NCBI GenBank assembly: GCA_947365485.1
Contig: CANAXK010000059.1
Location: forward strand, 1-8,584
From: an uncultured bacterium
GTDB taxonomy: Bacteria > Cyanobacteriota > Vampirovibrionia > Gastranaerophilales > Gastranaerophilaceae
Length of the DNA stretch: 8,584 nt
Direction of reading: 5' to 3'
Under the pieces are notes generated by a model. The model did no database searches. It had not been told where the DNA came from and worked only from the letters and a program-made list of their open reading frames with translations. Made by a program: the position numbers and the translations under genes. Of this stretch, positions 6,841-8,584 are shown in pieces (the stretch's first letter is position 1; every line of letters starts with the position of its first letter).

Positions 6841-7917
6841 ATGGAAATAATTAAAAAAATCTTTCAAGACAAGTTTGCAAAAGCAGCGTTCATAATCCTA
6901 CTGGTTCTGTACGTAATAATCCTGTTTGCGGATTTTATTGCGCCTTATTCAAACACGTATTCAAACCGCGATATGTCTTATGCGCCGCCTTCTAAAATTT
7001 ATACAATTGATGAGAACGGGAATTACTCCAGACCTTATACATACAACTATATAAGAGAATACGAACCTGCGCTTATGCAAACAGTGTTCAAACAGGATAG
7101 GAGCCACAAGTATTATCTTCGCCTGCTTCCAAAGGGCGAGGGGTACAAATTTCTTGGCCTAATTCCAACTCACAGACATTTGTTTGGAACAGCAGAAAAA
7201 GGCGGACAATTGTACCTTCTCGGGACTGATATAAACGGCAGAGACGTGTTTTCAAGACTTCTGTTTGGCGGAAGAATTTCAATGACAGTCGGGTTTTTGT
7301 CTTTGCTTGTGGTTTTCCCAATCGGGCTTTTGTACGGCGGAATTTCAGGCTACTTTGGCGGGATTGTTGATACCTTGATGATGAGGTTTGCAGAAGCGAT
7401 AATGGCGATTCCGAGTTTTTATCTGCTCATAATCCTTGCAGCAATTCTTCCATCCGGCATGACAAGTGTGCAGAGATTTGCCCTAATTGTTGTAATCCTT
7501 GCACTTATTGGCTGGGCAGGGTTTGCTCGTGTTGTAAGAGGGATGGTGCTTTCTATTAAGAAAGAGGATTTTGTTCAGGCTGAAAAGACAATCGGGGCTT
7601 CCAATTTAAGGATAATTCTGAAACACATTCTCCCACAGACAACGAGCTATGTAATAATCGCAATGACTCTTAGCGTGCCGTCTTACATTCTTGCAGAATC
7701 CGGCTTAAGCTTTCTCGGGCTTGGTATCCAGCAGCCTGATGCAAGCTGGGGCAACATGTTGAAAGAAGCACAGGAGTTTACGAACATTCTTTACCGTCCA
7801 TGGCTTTTAACTCCGGGGCTGTTGATCTTTATTGCAGTGCTTTCTTTTAATCTGTTAGGGGATGCCATAAGAGACATTCTTGATCCGAAATCAAGAGCTG
7901 GCAAAGGTATCAGATAA
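6841..7917 (+). CDS. ABC transporter permease, OppC/DppC type, with enlarged periplasmic loop
   Basis: 358 residues, roughly 50-60 longer than typical OppC/DppC. Helix 1 spans about 14-33. A long loop (about 35-125) follows, containing IYTIDENGNYSRPYTY and LRLLPKGEGYKFLGLIPTHRH. It is followed by the family motif LLGTDINGRDVFSRLLFGGR (126-145). The EAA-type ATPase-coupling loop is VQAEKTIGASNLRIILKHIL (245-264). The terminal family motifs are ESGLSFLGLGIQQPDASWG (286-304) and LLGDAIRDILDP (338-349). The extra sequence sits in the extracytoplasmic loop and could contact the binding protein. Longer OppC relatives with such loops are known, so this may mark a subfamily rather than a novelty. Last gene of the operon; no OppD/OppF ATPase follows. 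Its 3' end overlaps the convergent cinA-like gene by 27 bases. Confidence 0.94.
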   Translation: MEIIKKIFQDKFAKAAFIILLVLYVIILFADFIAPYSNTYSNRDMSYAPPSKIYTIDENGNYSRPYTYNYIREYEPALMQTVFKQDRSHKYYLRLLPKGEGYKFLGLIPTHRHLFGTAEKGGQLYLLGTDINGRDVFSRLLFGGRISMTVGFLSLLVVFPIGLLYGGISGYFGGIVDTLMMRFAEAIMAIPSFYLLIILAAILPSGMTSVQRFALIVVILALIGWAGFARVVRGMVLSIKKEDFVQAEKTIGASNLRIILKHILPQTTSYVIIAMTLSVPSYILAESGLSFLGLGIQQPDASWGNMLKEAQEFTNILYRPWLLTPGLLIFIAVLSFNLLGDAIRDILDPKSRAGKGIR

Positions 7918-8382
7918 AAATTGCAAAACCCGTTTTAATACAGAGTTTACAAACTCTTCTTTCATTCTGGTTCTTTTTAAATCAGATGGAAGAAGTATTT
8001 CAAATGTTACAGATCTTTGTTGTGTGTAAATCGTTGAATACATCAAGCCCACAGGCTTATCTTCGCTTCCCCCTGTCGGACCTGCGATTCCGGTTGTTGA
8101 AACGCAAATATCCGCTCCGGTTGCTTTGTGCAAGCCTGCAGCCATTTCGTAGGAGCATTCTTCGCTTACCGCGCCAAAGTTTTCCAGAGTTCGGAGACGA
8201 ACTCCGAGAATCTTGTGTTTAGCTTCGTTAGAATATGTCACGAAGTTCAGGTGAGTATAGGCAGCGCTCCCGCTTACATCCGTGAGCTTTGAGCTCAAAA
8301 GCCCGCCGGTGCAGGATTCTGTGGTTGCGATTTTAAGCCTGTTTTCTATTAAGATTTTTGCGATTTGTTCTTCTAAACTCAT
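7891..8382 (-). CDS. pncC: CinA C-terminal domain protein (PncC-type nicotinamide-nucleotide amidohydrolase)
   Basis: 163 residues, the normal size of the stand-alone CinA C-terminal domain. The family deamidates nicotinamide mononucleotide to nicotinic acid mononucleotide and ammonia, recycling NMN in the cytoplasm for NAD synthesis. ATTESCTGGLLSSKL (19-33) holds the presumed catalytic Ser23; FVTYSNEAK (47-55) holds Tyr50 and Lys55, the other expected active-site positions. STTGIAGPTGGSEDKPVG (95-112) is the conserved substrate loop. No N-terminal MoCF-like domain is present, so this is the PncC form rather than full-length CinA. The start at 8382 follows AAAGGTG close by. The upstream gap is filled by repeat copy 3. 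Convergent with the permease gene. Confidence 0.93.
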   Translation of the reverse strand: MSLEEQIAKILIENRLKIATTESCTGGLLSSKLTDVSGSAAYTHLNFVTYSNEAKHKILGVRLRTLENFGAVSEECSYEMAAGLHKATGADICVSTTGIAGPTGGSEDKPVGLMYSTIYTQQRSVTFEILLPSDLKRTRMKEEFVNSVLKRVLQFLSDTFASS

Positions 8383-8390
8383 TTTTCACC

Positions 8391-8458
8391 TTTGACCCTC
8401 ACCAGCATCCGTATGTCGCTGACGCTCCAACGGCTGCTCCCTCTCCCGATGGAGAGGG
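8391..8458 (-). repeat. Interspersed hairpin repeat, copy 3 (with 35-base inserted hairpin)
   Basis: On the minus strand: stem CCCTCTCC (8458-8451) / GGAGAGGG (8446-8439) with a four-base loop, as in copy 1. The tail is GGTGAGGGTCAAA (8403-8391). Copy 1 has a four-base TTAG linker between the two parts; here that place is taken by 35 bases (8438-8404). The ends of the insert, AGCAGCCGT and ACGGATGCT, pair at eight of nine positions, forming a second hairpin. It lies between the partial gene at the right edge and the cinA-like gene, with the tail facing the downstream start as in copies 1 and 2. Confidence 0.75.
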
Positions 8459-8466
8459 GAAAAGGG

Positions 8467-8584
8467 CTAATACGAAGTTCTTTTTAAAATAACTTTTGAC
8501 GCCTTGTTATACAGATTATACTTATACCAGACTCCTTCAAATTCTCCATCCGGCTTAAATAAATACTGACAATCTTTCGAAACA
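8467..8584 (-). CDS. C-terminal 38 residues of an unidentified protein (5' end beyond the window)
   Basis: On the minus strand, a reading frame open from the right edge ends at TAG (8469-8467). It encodes VSKDCQYLFKPDGEFEG, then VWYKYNLYNKASKVILKRTSY. The composition is protein-like, and the stop falls eight bases before repeat copy 3, matching the gene-repeat-gene layout seen at the other two copies. No family is recognisable from so short a piece. It is co-directional with the cinA-like gene and may be its operon partner. Confidence 0.5.
   Translation of the reverse strand, partial: VSKDCQYLFKPDGEFEGVWYKYNLYNKASKVILKRTSY

Noticed and set aside
7918..7945. Bidirectional terminator between the permease and the cinA-like gene
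   Set aside because: Only a short AAAAC/GTTTT pairing is present, it lies inside the cinA-like reading frame, and it lacks a GC stem.
5743..8466. CRISPR array from the G/C-rich repeats
   Set aside because: The three copies are over 900 bases apart, lie in both strands, vary in structure and have genes rather than spacers between them.
1..8584. Defence, mobile-element or biosynthetic cluster as a hidden system
   Set aside because: No transposase, integrase, nuclease, toxin-antitoxin pair or biosynthetic core enzyme is recognisable; coding content is transport, envelope and housekeeping.

Overview
The window reads as a piece of a Gram-negative, moderately AT-rich bacterial chromosome. An outer-membrane TolC-family protein and a complete-looking set of membrane and binding components of a peptide-type ABC transporter point to a diderm. 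The style of the 157-residue Asn/Gly/Gln-rich tail-anchored protein and of the GT-C membrane protein resembles Gastranaerophilales ('Melainabacteria', Vampirovibrionia). That placement is an impression from recall, not something proven here.

Layout. On the minus strand at the left, a TolC-family gene (403-1665) is coupled by an ATGA overlap to a Cof-type HAD phosphatase that runs off the left edge. Upstream of it, also on the minus strand, is an orphan gene for a 157-residue protein (1743-2216), with a clean intrinsic terminator (1684-1705) between the two. A short divergent promoter region (2217-2309) leads on the plus strand to a GT-C type membrane glycosyltransferase candidate (2310-3881). 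Then comes a dipeptide/oligopeptide-type ABC transporter: substrate-binding protein (3916-5742) and two permeases (5792-6766 and 6841-7917). No ATPase genes are present. Convergent to this, and overlapping the last permease by 27 bases, is a stand-alone CinA C-terminal-domain (PncC-type NMN amidohydrolase) gene (7891-8382, minus). The 3' end of one more minus-strand gene (8467-8584) enters from the right.

Two non-coding patterns stand out. First, three gaps between co-directional genes (5743-5791, 6767-6840, 8383-8466) are filled almost entirely by three structural variants of one interspersed repeat. Each is a C-rich/G-rich hairpin followed by a tail like GGGTGAGGGG-CAATTA, always with the tail facing the downstream start codon. 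In one case the tail appears to be the ribosome binding site. One copy has a 35-base second hairpin in place of its linker. Second, three genes (TolC, GT-C, binding protein) lack a Shine-Dalgarno sequence and instead have a TGn-extended -10-like element ending 7-8 bases before the ATG, which suggests leaderless transcripts.

I see no CRISPR array, tRNA, rRNA, transposase, phage module or defence system. Most of the coding content is ordinary housekeeping and transport. The repeat family, the leaderless-start pattern and the 157-residue protein are the parts worth following.
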